Shown piece after piece: positions 6,763 through 14,139 of a stretch of 14,537 bases of DNA. Numbering within the stretch: the stretch's first letter is position 1; each line of letters starts with the position of its first letter. Origin of the DNA: Halobacteroidaceae bacterium (GTDB taxonomy: Bacteria; Bacillota; Halanaerobiia; B1SED10-174); assembly GCA_003550445.1 (NCBI GenBank), contig PUKG01000166.1, forward strand, positions 1 to 14,537. Direction: 5' to 3'. The notes under the pieces were generated by a model. It was not told the DNA's origin, ran no database searches, and was given only the letters and a program-made list of their open reading frames with translations. The position numbers were made by a program, and so were the translations under genes.

Positions 6763-8208
6763 TTAGCCTAATCGCTGAAGGAAAAACCTTTCTCTTCCAA
6801 AAATATCAATCATCTGGAGGGAAAGTTCCTGTTCGTTGCCCTTTAAGGGAAGGGTAGCTTCCCTGGGCAAAGGAGGATAAACTACCGTTAATTTTTGACC
6901 ATCAACCAGGACATTTACTTTTTCCAAAAGCTCCTGGGGATTTATTCTCTCCAGGGGGGTATTTTCCCGGAAAGGCTGTTCGTAATCTTTTACCAGGATT
7001 TTTAGGTTGTTTTCTTTAATCTCAAAATTGAATTGCAACTTACCAAGGGGAAAACCGGTTTGATCATATAGTGGAAACAGAAAAAGATTTTTTCTGGTTT
7101 CTTCCAAATCCTCCAGGCGTAACCAGGGAAAGTCGATATCCCACCAATGAACAGTCTTGCCCTCAAGCCCTTTTAGTAAAACATCCAGATCCCTTTCCCG
7201 GGGTTTTGTAACGATTTCTACCCCAGGAGAGGGGTTTTTTTTGTAAAATTCTTTTTGAAGTTCTTTTCCTTTTCTTCCAAGGAATTTTTTATCTCTAGAA
7301 AAAGTGAAGTTATTTTTTACCCTTTTCCCGGTTAAAAAAAGCCCAAAATTATTTTGATCAATACCAATCCATTTTCTGCCGAGGTTATCGGCTGCTTCCA
7401 GGGTTGTCCCCGAGCCACAGAATGGATCAATTACCAGTTCTCCAGGATCAGAACTTCCTTTAATTATCCTTTCCAGTAAGGCAAGTGGTTTTTGAGTTGG
7501 ATACCCCAACCTTTCCTTTGCCTGGGAGTTTATTATCGGCACTTCCCAAACATCCTCTGGAGGTTTTCCTCTGGGATTAACTTTTGTTTTTCTCCCAAAG
7601 GAAATAACTCCCTTTTCAGCCTGATTCATGGTCCCTTTGGAATAGGGAACTCTAACTTCTTCCATATTAAACTTGTAATCACCTGATTTGGAATAAAAAA
7701 GGATGGTATCGTGTTTACGCATATAATTTTTTTTGGTATAACCCGAGGGGTCATGGTACCACCAGATTATTTCATTGCGAAAATTTTCCGGACCGAATAT
7801 TTCATCCATAATCAGTTTGGTAGCATGGGAAGTTCGCCAGTCCAGGTGCACAAAAATGGAACCGGACTGAGCCAGTATTTCTCGGCACAAAACCAGGCGA
7901 ACTCTTAGCATTTCAAGGAAGGTTTCTGATCCTGAACCCCAAAAATCCTGAAAGCCCAGGTTTTCTACATCCACATTTTCCTTCCCAATCCTGACCTTGC
8001 TGGAAAACCGATTCCCGGTGCAAAAGGGGGGATCCATATAAATCAAATCTCCCTTTACCCCCTTTTCCCGAAGCCAGTTCAACCAGATGTAATTATCCCC
8101 CTGTAAAAGAAGATTTGTATCTTTAATCTCCGGCAAAGGTACTGGGGCGGGGGATTCAGGGGGGGGAGTTGAACCTTTCCCCTCCCACTGCAATCTAATT
8201 CTACTCAA
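6763..8208 (-). CDS. Orphan DNA methyltransferase, beta class (adenine-N6 or cytosine-N4)
   Basis: The enzyme probably transfers a methyl group from S-adenosylmethionine to an amino group of A or C in DNA. Catalytic motif DPPF (59-62) comes before the SAM loop DPFCGSGTT (261-269), the order of the beta class (Mod of type III systems and related solitary enzymes). HLDWRTSHA, DVWEVP and YPTQKP are further family landmarks. A proline-rich segment lies near residues 14-27. Residues from about 325 to 481 form a C-terminal part (with VHWWDIDFPWLRLEDL) that I do not recognise and that may read the target. The start is TTG at 8208 after a GGGGGTGGG box overlapping the thrS stop. It lies 13 bases after thrS on the same strand, hence behind the T-box. 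No nuclease or helicase gene adjoins it, so it looks solitary. The target sequence is unknown. Confidence 0.88.
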   Translation of the reverse strand: MSRIRLQWEGKGSTPPPESPAPVPLPEIKDTNLLLQGDNYIWLNWLREKGVKGDLIYMDPPFCTGNRFSSKVRIGKENVDVENLGFQDFWGSGSETFLEMLRVRLVLCREILAQSGSIFVHLDWRTSHATKLIMDEIFGPENFRNEIIWWYHDPSGYTKKNYMRKHDTILFYSKSGDYKFNMEEVRVPYSKGTMNQAEKGVISFGRKTKVNPRGKPPEDVWEVPIINSQAKERLGYPTQKPLALLERIIKGSSDPGELVIDPFCGSGTTLEAADNLGRKWIGIDQNNFGLFLTGKRVKNNFTFSRDKKFLGRKGKELQKEFYKKNPSPGVEIVTKPRERDLDVLLKGLEGKTVHWWDIDFPWLRLEDLEETRKNLFLFPLYDQTGFPLGKLQFNFEIKENNLKILVKDYEQPFRENTPLERINPQELLEKVNVLVDGQKLTVVYPPLPREATLPLKGNEQELSLQMIDIFGRERFFLQRLG

Positions 8209-8221
8209 AAATTCCCACCCC

Positions 8222-9964
8222 CTATTCTTTCTCCAAAAAGCTTTCTATTTCTCTTTCCCTGACTTCTTTTAAAATTTGTCCTTTAAATCGGGAGAAATCC
8301 ATTTGACCGGCCTCACCTTTTTGCCGGTGGCGAATAGAAACCTCCTCGCTTTCCATCTCCCGGTCACCAATGGCAAGCATATAGGGGATTTTTTCTTTTT
8401 GGGCCTGGCGAATTTTATAACCAACTTTTTCATCCCGGTCATCCACCTCTGCCCTGATACCTTCTTTTTCCAGTTCCCGGGAAAGTTTTTGTGAATATTC
8501 AACGTGATTTTCACCGATGGGAATAAATCGAACCTGCACAGGAGCAAGCCAGGTTGGAAATGCACCCGCGAAATGTTCAATTATTATTCCCAAAAACCTT
8601 TCCAGGGCTCCAAATAAAGCCCGGTGTAATAATACTGGCCGGTGTTCCTGCCCATCCGCCCCAACATAGGTTAAATCAAAACGTTGAGGTAACTGGAAAT
8701 CCAATTGAATTGTTCCCAATTGCCAGCTTCTTCCCAGGCAATCTTCAATGTGGAAATCAATTTTGGGTCCGTAAAAAGCTCCATCTCCTTCATTTAGCTG
8801 GTAAGGGAGTCCTCTTTTTTCCAGGGCAGCGGCGAGAGCTTTCTCTGCCCGGTCCCAATCCTCATCGCTTCCCATTGATTTTTCGGGTCTGGTGCTCAAC
8901 TCCAACCTGTATTTTAAACCAAAGGTGTTGTAAATTTCCTCTGCAAGATGAATTACCCCCAGAACCTCTTCGGTAATTTGGTCGGGTAACATATAGATAT
9001 GAGCATCATCAATATGGAAAGAACGCACTCTTAGTAAACCGTGCAAAACCCCTGATAGTTCGTGGCGGTGAACCAATCCAAGTTCTGTTATCCGCATTGG
9101 AAATTCCCTGTAACTGTGAGGCCTGGATTTATAAATCAAAACTCCTCCAGGGCAGTTCATGGGCCTGATGGCATAATTGTCTTCATCAATTCTGGTAAAG
9201 TACATATTTTCCCTATAATTATCCCAATGGCCTGATTGATGCCAGAGGTCTTCGTTTAAAATAAGGGGGGTCCTGATTTCCTGGTATCCATTTGCCCGAT
9301 GAAGTTCACGCCAGTAACGGGTAAGCTCATTCCAGATGGCGACTCCAGAGGGATGGAGGAAGGGAAAACCTGGTCCTTCCTCATGCATGCTGAAAAGATC
9401 TAATTCCTTTCCTATTTTACGATGGTCTCTTTTTTTGGCTTCCTCGAGACGGAAAAGGTATTGCTTTAATTCTTTTTTATTGGGAAAAGCGGTTCCATAA
9501 ATCCTTTGCAACATTTTATTTTTCTCGTCTCCCCGCCAATAAGCACCAGCGATACTGAGCAATTTAAAGGCTTTTAGCTGGCCGGTGCTTTCCAGGTGAG
9601 GACCCTTACAAAGATCAAAAAAATCTCCCTGTTTATAAATTGATACTTCTTCCTCCGGTTCTAACTCCTCCAATAATTCCAATTTGTAATCTTCCTTTTC
9701 CTCTTTCAAAAGTTTGTAAGCTTCTTCTTTAGTCAAAATTTCTTTTTCCAGGGGAAGATCTTCTTTAATTATTTTCTGCATTTCTTCTTCAATTCTTTTT
9801 AAATCCTCCGGGTTAATCCTTTCTTCCAGGTCAAAATCGTAATAAAAACCTTCTTCAATTGCCGGGCCAATACCCAGTTTTACATCTGAATACACCCTTT
9901 TTACAGCCTGAGCCATTACATGAGCCGCCGTATGCCGATAGGCTTCCAGGTTTTGTTTTTCCAT
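8222..9964 (-). CDS. thrS: Threonine-tRNA ligase without TGS domain
   Basis: ThrRS joins threonine to tRNA-Thr. The 580-residue product begins about 60 residues later than the usual form (about 640), at the editing domain, so the N-terminal TGS domain is absent. The ATG at 9964 is preceded by GGGAGG and the T-box leader, leaving no space for it. Editing residues are present: HTAAH (11-15) and CKGPH (119-123). The class II core has MNCPGG (269-274) with zinc ligands Cys271, His322 and His447, and motif 2 RVRSFHIDDAHIY. The anticodon-binding domain fills the C-terminus, starting about residue 475. Expression should rise when tRNA-Thr is uncharged. The usual infC neighbour is missing and a DNA methyltransferase follows instead. 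Confidence 0.97.
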   Translation of the reverse strand: MEKQNLEAYRHTAAHVMAQAVKRVYSDVKLGIGPAIEEGFYYDFDLEERINPEDLKRIEEEMQKIIKEDLPLEKEILTKEEAYKLLKEEKEDYKLELLEELEPEEEVSIYKQGDFFDLCKGPHLESTGQLKAFKLLSIAGAYWRGDEKNKMLQRIYGTAFPNKKELKQYLFRLEEAKKRDHRKIGKELDLFSMHEEGPGFPFLHPSGVAIWNELTRYWRELHRANGYQEIRTPLILNEDLWHQSGHWDNYRENMYFTRIDEDNYAIRPMNCPGGVLIYKSRPHSYREFPMRITELGLVHRHELSGVLHGLLRVRSFHIDDAHIYMLPDQITEEVLGVIHLAEEIYNTFGLKYRLELSTRPEKSMGSDEDWDRAEKALAAALEKRGLPYQLNEGDGAFYGPKIDFHIEDCLGRSWQLGTIQLDFQLPQRFDLTYVGADGQEHRPVLLHRALFGALERFLGIIIEHFAGAFPTWLAPVQVRFIPIGENHVEYSQKLSRELEKEGIRAEVDDRDEKVGYKIRQAQKEKIPYMLAIGDREMESEEVSIRHRQKGEAGQMDFSRFKGQILKEVREREIESFLEKE

Positions 9965-9991
9965 ATCTTTTTCCTCCCTATTTTTTAATAT

Positions 9992-10024
9992 AAAAAACCC
10001 TCGTCTCCATTGTAGAGACGAGGG
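9992..10024 (-). terminator. Regulated terminator of the thrS T-box
   Basis: A perfect 10-bp stem (10015-10024 with 9998-10007) with a 7-base loop is followed by six T (9992-9997) on the minus strand. Its 5' arm overlaps the 3' arm of the antiterminator, so the two folds exclude each other. Confidence 0.93.
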
Positions 10025-10230
10025 GTCCGCGGTCCCACTCTACTTGGCTTATAAAAGCCCTCTCACCAGAAATAACGGCCTGCACCGGGCAAGCTTAATC
10101 GGAGAATACCTTTCAGCTGCCAGCTCCCGGGTGGTTTTCAGTGTGCTTTTCTGGGGAAAACTCTCAGCCTGGATTTTCCCTCTCTGCCAGTAAGACACAC
10201 CTAATTGTCCCGTTCTTTGCTTTTTTACTT
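9992..10230 (-). ncRNA. T-box riboswitch (threonine specifier ACC) controlling thrS
   Basis: The minus-strand leader holds the T-box core AGAGTGGGACCGCGG (10027-10041, bulge TGGGACC at 10031-10037). In Stem I, CGGG (10209-10212) pairs with CCCG (10128-10131) and GGTGTGT (10195-10201) pairs with GCACACT (10140-10146). Between these lies the specifier loop with the triplet ACC (10133-10135) followed by A, a threonine codon. A distal hairpin GGGAAAA/TTTTCCC contains GGCTGAGAG. Stem III is GGCTT/AAGCC just before the T-box. GTAGAG (10038-10043) can pair with CTCTAC (10012-10017) as antiterminator, in competition with the terminator. Uncharged tRNA-Thr(GGU) should favour readthrough into thrS and the methyltransferase. 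The 5' end is inferred from the promoter. Confidence 0.93.
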
Positions 10231-10236
10231 TGCCTA

Positions 10237-10265
10237 ATTTTACCCGTTTTTTGTTTTTTTGTCAA
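10237..10265 (-). promoter_or_regulatory. Sigma-A promoter of the thrS leader
   Basis: On the minus strand a consensus TTGACA (10260-10265) is followed after exactly 17 bases by TAAAAT (10237-10242). It begins 9 bases past the lemA stop. Transcription should start near 10230, at the 5' end of the T-box. Confidence 0.88.
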
Positions 10266-10274
10266 CACTAACCT

Positions 10275-10817
10275 TTAAAATTTCACCCGAACATTTTCTC
10301 GTTCTTCAGCTTTAGCTTCAAAATATGGTTCTTCTTTAAAATTAAAAATGCTGGCAAGGATCATTGTAGGAAACTGTCGGATTGCTGCCCGATAGGACAT
10401 TACCTTATCATTATAAGCCCTTCTTACTCTCTCAATGCCGTTTTCTGTAGAAGCAAGTTCCTGTTGCAACTGTAAAAAATTCTGATTGGCCTTTAACTCG
10501 GGATAGGATTCGGCAACTGCTATTAACCTGCCTAAGACCCCTCCTAATTGATTTTCCGCGTCAATTCTCTCCTGGGAACTTTTAGCTTGTGAAACCATAT
10601 TCCTGGCCCGAGTTACTTCCTCAAAAACTTCTTTTTCGTGCTTGGCATAACCTTTTACCGTTTCAACAAGATTGGGAATTAAATCAAATCTCCTTTTTAA
10701 CTGGACATCAATCTGGGCCCAGGCCCCTTCAACACTATTCTTTTTCCTAACAAGTGAATTGTAACCCATTAAACCCCAAAGGATTAATAAAACAATTACA
10801 ACAACAAAAATTACCAT
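10275..10817 (-). CDS. LemA family membrane protein
   Basis: LemA proteins are anchored by one N-terminal helix and carry a soluble helical bundle; their biochemical role is not established. The 180-residue product fits. A hydrophobic segment covers about residues 1-18, followed by YNSLVRKKNSVEGAWAQIDVQLKRRFDLIPNLVETVKGY (20-58), the family hallmark. AVAESYPELKANQNF (about 96-110) and YNDKVMSYRAAIRQFP (about 135-150) are also typical. The ATG at 10817 has a modest GGGGAAG box 8 bases upstream. It is a single-gene unit: its own consensus promoter precedes it and the thrS promoter follows. No TPM-domain or protease partner gene, often seen beside lemA, is adjacent. Confidence 0.93.
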   Translation of the reverse strand: MVIFVVVIVLLILWGLMGYNSLVRKKNSVEGAWAQIDVQLKRRFDLIPNLVETVKGYAKHEKEVFEEVTRARNMVSQAKSSQERIDAENQLGGVLGRLIAVAESYPELKANQNFLQLQQELASTENGIERVRRAYNDKVMSYRAAIRQFPTMILASIFNFKEEPYFEAKAEERENVRVKF

Positions 10818-10876
10818 TCTTCTTCCCCGTCCTTCCCCTATTATTTTCCCTTTTAGACTATTAAATTGTTAGTAAA

Positions 10877-10906
10877 ATTATACCAGTTTTTTTTCCAGCC
10901 TGTCAA
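10877..10906 (-). promoter_or_regulatory. Sigma-A promoter of lemA
   Basis: The minus strand shows perfect TTGACA (10901-10906) and TATAAT (10877-10882) separated by 18 bases, with TGG before the -10 (extended -10). The -35 abuts the stop codon of the cysteine desulfurase gene (10907-10909), and the site lies 60 bases before the lemA start. Confidence 0.88.
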
Positions 10907-12058
10907 TTATTTCCCAGTAACTATCTTTTCGAAGGTATTAATGGTGAATTGAATTTCTTCTTGGGAGTTAAAATAACCTGGACTGAAACGCAAAGTCCCT
11001 TCGGGAAATGTTTTTAAAGCCCTGTGGCCAGCAGGACAGCAGTGTAAACCTGATCTGACCATAATGCCCTTTTCACCAAGATAATAGGCGAGAAAACCCG
11101 GATCCTGACCTTCCATGGTGATAGAAAAGGTGGAAACAAAATCCTCCCCCGGGCCACTAACAATTTTTACTCCCGGGATTTCCTCCAATCCTTTCTGAAG
11201 AAGATCTTTTAATTTCTCTGTCTTTTTGTTGATAGAAACAAGTCCTTCCTCTTCTATAAATTCAATACCTTCCCTCAAACCAATTATCCCGGGGGTATTA
11301 GGAGTCCCACTTTCCATTTTATCAGGCAGAAAACCTGGCTGAAATTCACTGTCAGAAACACTCCCCGTCCCCCCCTGAAACACAGGTTTAATAATCTCTG
11401 CAACCCTTTCACTGAGGACCATTCCTCCCACTCCCGGAGGGCCAAATAGCCCCTTATGGCCGGTAAAACCCATTACATCAATTCCAATTTCCGTTGCATC
11501 TATGGAAAGGCTTCCCGCCGTCTGAGCAGTATCCACAACAAAAAATATTTCCCGGTCTTTTATTGCCGCACCAATTTCTTTTACGGGCAATACCTGCCCG
11601 GAAATATTTGAGGCATGGTTTATTACAACAAACCTGGTTTCGGGTTTTAATAACCTGGAAAACTCTTCGGGGGAAAATTCCTTCTGAGAAAAAGGGAAAA
11701 CAGAAATCGAGATCAATCCTTTTTTTTCCATGGTTTTCAAAGGTCTCCAGACGGCATTATGTTCCAGGTCACTTGTTATTATATGGTCTCCCTTTTTTAT
11801 CAGGCCATAAAAGGCAAAATTTAAAGCATAGGTAATATTCTGGGTAAAAACAACATTTTCCGGAGAAATGCCTCCAAAAAATTTGGTAATTTTTTCCCGG
11901 GTTTTCAATATTTGCCTTCCCGCTTCTATTGAACAATCATACCCCGCCCGCCCGGGGTTACAACCCTGTCTTATTAAAAAATTACTCATCGCCTCAACAA
12001 CACGTTTTGGTTTAGGCCAGGAGGTTGCGGCATTATCCAGATAGACTTTCTTAAACAA
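10907..12058 (-). CDS. Cysteine desulfurase-like PLP enzyme (class V aminotransferase fold, EF2568-type)
   Basis: The protein resembles NifS/SufS enzymes, which take sulfur (or selenium) from cysteine (or selenocysteine) as an enzyme persulfide. The 383 residues include the N-terminal YLDNAATSWPKP, LEHN with His100, VVDTAQT with Asp176, the PLP lysine Lys202 in TGHKGLFGPPGVG, and a reactive-cysteine region RSGLHCCPAGH (Cys340, Cys341). The PKP after the DNAATS start and the place beside yedE fit the EF2568 branch (TIGR01977), found near selenium-dependent molybdenum hydroxylase genes. The start is TTG at 12058, 7 bases from GGGGAG. It overlaps the lysR end by 8 bases, so the two are translated together. 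Whether it works on sulfur or selenium is not shown. Confidence 0.9.
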   Translation of the reverse strand: MFKKVYLDNAATSWPKPKRVVEAMSNFLIRQGCNPGRAGYDCSIEAGRQILKTREKITKFFGGISPENVVFTQNITYALNFAFYGLIKKGDHIITSDLEHNAVWRPLKTMEKKGLISISVFPFSQKEFSPEEFSRLLKPETRFVVINHASNISGQVLPVKEIGAAIKDREIFFVVDTAQTAGSLSIDATEIGIDVMGFTGHKGLFGPPGVGGMVLSERVAEIIKPVFQGGTGSVSDSEFQPGFLPDKMESGTPNTPGIIGLREGIEFIEEEGLVSINKKTEKLKDLLQKGLEEIPGVKIVSGPGEDFVSTFSITMEGQDPGFLAYYLGEKGIMVRSGLHCCPAGHRALKTFPEGTLRFSPGYFNSQEEIQFTINTFEKIVTGK

Positions 12059-12941
12059 TAGAAAACTCCCCTTTCCTCAAAAACGCCAGAAAACTATCAA
12101 CCCAGGCCGGAAAAACCCTCCGGCGGTTATACACCACAAAAAATTTCCGAATAAAATCCAATTCACTTAAGAAAAAAGTACCCAATCCCTCACCATCTTT
12201 GACTGCAACACCGGAAACAAAACCGAATCCCAGGCCTTCCCTTACATGGTTTTTAATTCCTTCAAGACTATTAACCTCCAGGTAACAGAAAAAATCTTCC
12301 ATGGAATACCCTTTTGTTTTTAGCTCATTACAAAAAATTTCTCTGGTAGCAGAGCCAGGTTTGGGAATAATAAGGGGTTCTTTTTTTAAATCTTCAATCC
12401 TTATTTTTTCCCCTTCCCATTTATGCCCCTGTGGGACAATCCCTACCATTTTGTCTTGGTAAAAACAAAATTGATCAAGTTCTTTTCCCAGCTCCCCTTC
12501 TCCTGTTATCCCCAGGTCGCATTCATAATTTCTTACCATCTCCCTGGCCTTGTGACTCTGGGTAATATTTAACGAGAAGTTAATATTGGGATTTTCTTTA
12601 TTAAAGTTTTTCAGTACCCGAGGGAGTAAATAATTCCCGGGAGTTGATGAGCTAGCCAGTTCAATTCTCCCCTTAGCATCGGTTTGAAATTTTGCCAGTT
12701 GTTCAAGAGTCTTTTCTTTCAGGTTAATAATATCCTGGGCAAAAGGGAAAAATTTCTCCCCGGCAGGAGTAAGGACAACTTTTCTCCCTCTTCTTTCAAA
12801 TAAAGGCGAGCCAACTTCCTTTTCCAGGTGAGCCATATGCGAGCTAACCGTTGGCTGGGCTAAAAATAAACTTTCAGCAGCCCGAGAAAAAGTCCCCTTT
12901 TTAACCACTTCCACAAAAATTTCTATCCTGCGAAAGTCCAT
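12051..12941 (-). CDS. LysR-type transcriptional regulator (selenium-metabolism-associated type)
   Basis: The 296-residue protein has the LysR layout. The N-terminal winged helix-turn-helix (about 1-60) contains FSRAAESLFLAQPTVSSHMAHLEKEVG and the LFERRGRKVVLTPAG wing. An effector-binding domain of the periplasmic-binding-protein fold starts about residue 90 (IELASSSTPGNYLLP). Within this family it looks closest to the CysB/CysL-like group that accompanies YedE genes. Its ligand is unknown; a sulfur or selenium species is a guess from context. The ATG at 12941 has a poor ribosome binding site (GGATGTGG). It is divergent from yedE and overlaps the cysteine desulfurase gene, so it probably controls both arms from the shared 127-base gap. 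Confidence 0.9.
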   Translation of the reverse strand: MDFRRIEIFVEVVKKGTFSRAAESLFLAQPTVSSHMAHLEKEVGSPLFERRGRKVVLTPAGEKFFPFAQDIINLKEKTLEQLAKFQTDAKGRIELASSSTPGNYLLPRVLKNFNKENPNINFSLNITQSHKAREMVRNYECDLGITGEGELGKELDQFCFYQDKMVGIVPQGHKWEGEKIRIEDLKKEPLIIPKPGSATREIFCNELKTKGYSMEDFFCYLEVNSLEGIKNHVREGLGFGFVSGVAVKDGEGLGTFFLSELDFIRKFFVVYNRRRVFPAWVDSFLAFLRKGEFSIV

Positions 12942-12974
12942 TTTACCACATCCTATTATTGTTAATATCTATAT

Positions 12975-13002
12975 ATTATATCAGTTTCATTTATAATTGC
13001 AA
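12975..13002 (-). promoter_or_regulatory. Possible promoter of lysR and the cysteine desulfurase gene
   Basis: On the minus strand TTGCAA (12997-13002) is followed after 16 bases by TATAAT (12975-12980), the latter preceded by TGA (extended -10). The -35 lies in the 10-base palindrome AATTGCAATT (12995-13004). The gap is very AT-rich, so chance matches to -10 elements are likely. Confidence 0.45.
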
Positions 13003-13032
13003 TTTAATTTTCCCCCTTTATTCATTTATAAT
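12986..13032. repeat. Two copies of a 12-bp direct repeat, candidate LysR operator
   Basis: TTCATTTATAAT occurs at 12986-12997 and again at 13021-13032, an exact copy spaced by 35 bases. The second copy ends in TATAAT (13027-13032), a likely -10 of yedE that has no good -35, as is common for activator-dependent promoters. The first copy lies between the -35 and -10 of the divergent lysR promoter. A regulator bound to both could act on both directions. This role is an inference. Confidence 0.45.
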
Positions 13033-13068
13033 ATTAGGGGAACTAAAGACCTGGTTAAAAAGGGGGCA

Positions 13069-14124
13069 ATGGTTATCAGCAATCGACTAGTAATAATTAC
13101 CGGATTAATTGTTGGTTTTTTGGGAGCCTTTCTTGTTCTATGGGGCAATCCAGTTAACATGGGTATTTGCGTTGCCTGTTTTGTTAGAGATATAGCAGGC
13201 GGCATTGGTTTTCACAGGGCCGAGGTAGTTCAATATATTCGCCCGGAGGTCATTGGCTTCGTTTTGGGAGCTTTTTTATTGTCAATTTTCACTGGAGAAT
13301 TTAAACCTCGGGGTGGGTCTGCTCCGATGATCCGTTTCTTTTTAGGAGCTCTAATGATGATTGGAGCCCTGGCATTTCTTGGCTGTCCCCTGCGGATGAT
13401 TTTGCGATTAGCTGCCGGTGACCTTAACGCTGTTATTGGGTTGTTGGGTTTTGCCGGAGGAATTTGGGCAGGCGGAAAGTTTTTAAAAATGGGTTTTTCC
13501 CTGGGCCCAAGTCCGGCCCTAAACAAGACAAATGGATTTATTATCCCCGGTCTAATAATTGGTTTATTTATACTATTTGTTTTCTCCCCCGGATTGTTTT
13601 TCTCGAGCACTTCCGGACCCGGTTCTTTAAGGGCACCCCTTCTTCTGGCCCTGGGAGCGGGTTTACTAGTTGGGGCCCTTGCCCAGCGCAGCAGGCTCTG
13701 TACAGCAGGAGCTTTAAGAGATCTGTTTTTAATTAGAAATCCTCACCTGTTCTACGGGGTGTTAGCTATTTTCCTTGCAGCCCTTATCGGAAACCTTATC
13801 CTGGGGAATTTTTCCCTCGGTTTTTCCGATCAGCCCGTTGCCCATACTGATGCTCTGTGGAATTTCCTTGGTCTCGGTTTGGTCGGAATAACAGCTGTTC
13901 TCCTTGGAGGGTGCCCCCTTCGCCAGCTAATCTTAAGCGGAGAAGGAAATACAGATTCTGGTCTGGTTTTTCTCGGAATGATGGCTGGTGCTGGGGTCTC
14001 TCATAATTTTGGTCTTGCAGGATCTCCTGCAGGTCTTGCCCTTCCCGGACAGATTGCAGTAATTGCCGGGCTTATCCTTTCTCTGGCAATTGCCGGCGGT
14101 ATTATTATTTTCAATAAAAAATAA
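13069..14124 (+). CDS. yedE: YedE family selenium/sulfur transporter
   Basis: YedE proteins are multi-helix membrane proteins of the YeeE/YedE superfamily, thought to import a sulfur or selenium compound. The 351 residues are mostly hydrophobic, with about 9-10 helices and an internal duplication: GCPLRMILRLAAGD (105-118) and GCPLRQLILSGEG (281-293). Other hallmarks are NPVNMGICVACFVRDIAG (27-44; Cys34, Cys37) and RSRLCTAGALRDLFLIRN (207-224; Cys211). This set matches the selenium-linked subfamily (TIGR04112, YedE/FdhT) rather than the thiosulfate importer TsuA. The ATG at 13069 is chosen because the protein then starts right before the first helix; the AGGGGG box is unusually close (2 bases). 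The frame is open back to a TTG at 12997. It leads a plus-strand operon with tusA and DUF3343. Confidence 0.92.
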   Translation: MVISNRLVIITGLIVGFLGAFLVLWGNPVNMGICVACFVRDIAGGIGFHRAEVVQYIRPEVIGFVLGAFLLSIFTGEFKPRGGSAPMIRFFLGALMMIGALAFLGCPLRMILRLAAGDLNAVIGLLGFAGGIWAGGKFLKMGFSLGPSPALNKTNGFIIPGLIIGLFILFVFSPGLFFSSTSGPGSLRAPLLLALGAGLLVGALAQRSRLCTAGALRDLFLIRNPHLFYGVLAIFLAALIGNLILGNFSLGFSDQPVAHTDALWNFLGLGLVGITAVLLGGCPLRQLILSGEGNTDSGLVFLGMMAGAGVSHNFGLAGSPAGLALPGQIAVIAGLILSLAIAGGIIIFNKK

Positions 14125-14139
14125 AGGGAGGAAAAATAA

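Noticed and set aside
6763..8208. Restriction-modification or phage-defence island around the methyltransferase
   Set aside because: Neighbours are rpmB and thrS, housekeeping genes; no nuclease, helicase, specificity subunit or mobile element is seen, so only an orphan methyltransferase is supported.
12986..13032. Direct repeat as an attachment site or transposon target duplication
   Set aside because: The copies are only 35 bases apart, with no integrase, transposase or inserted gene between them.
12997..13068. TTG at 12997 as the start of yedE
   Set aside because: The added 24 residues have no family similarity and cover the probable promoter; there is no ribosome binding site before it.
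13230..13610. Minus-strand open frame inside yedE
   Set aside because: Opposite-strand shadow of a well-supported membrane protein; its proline/lysine-rich composition is typical of such shadows.
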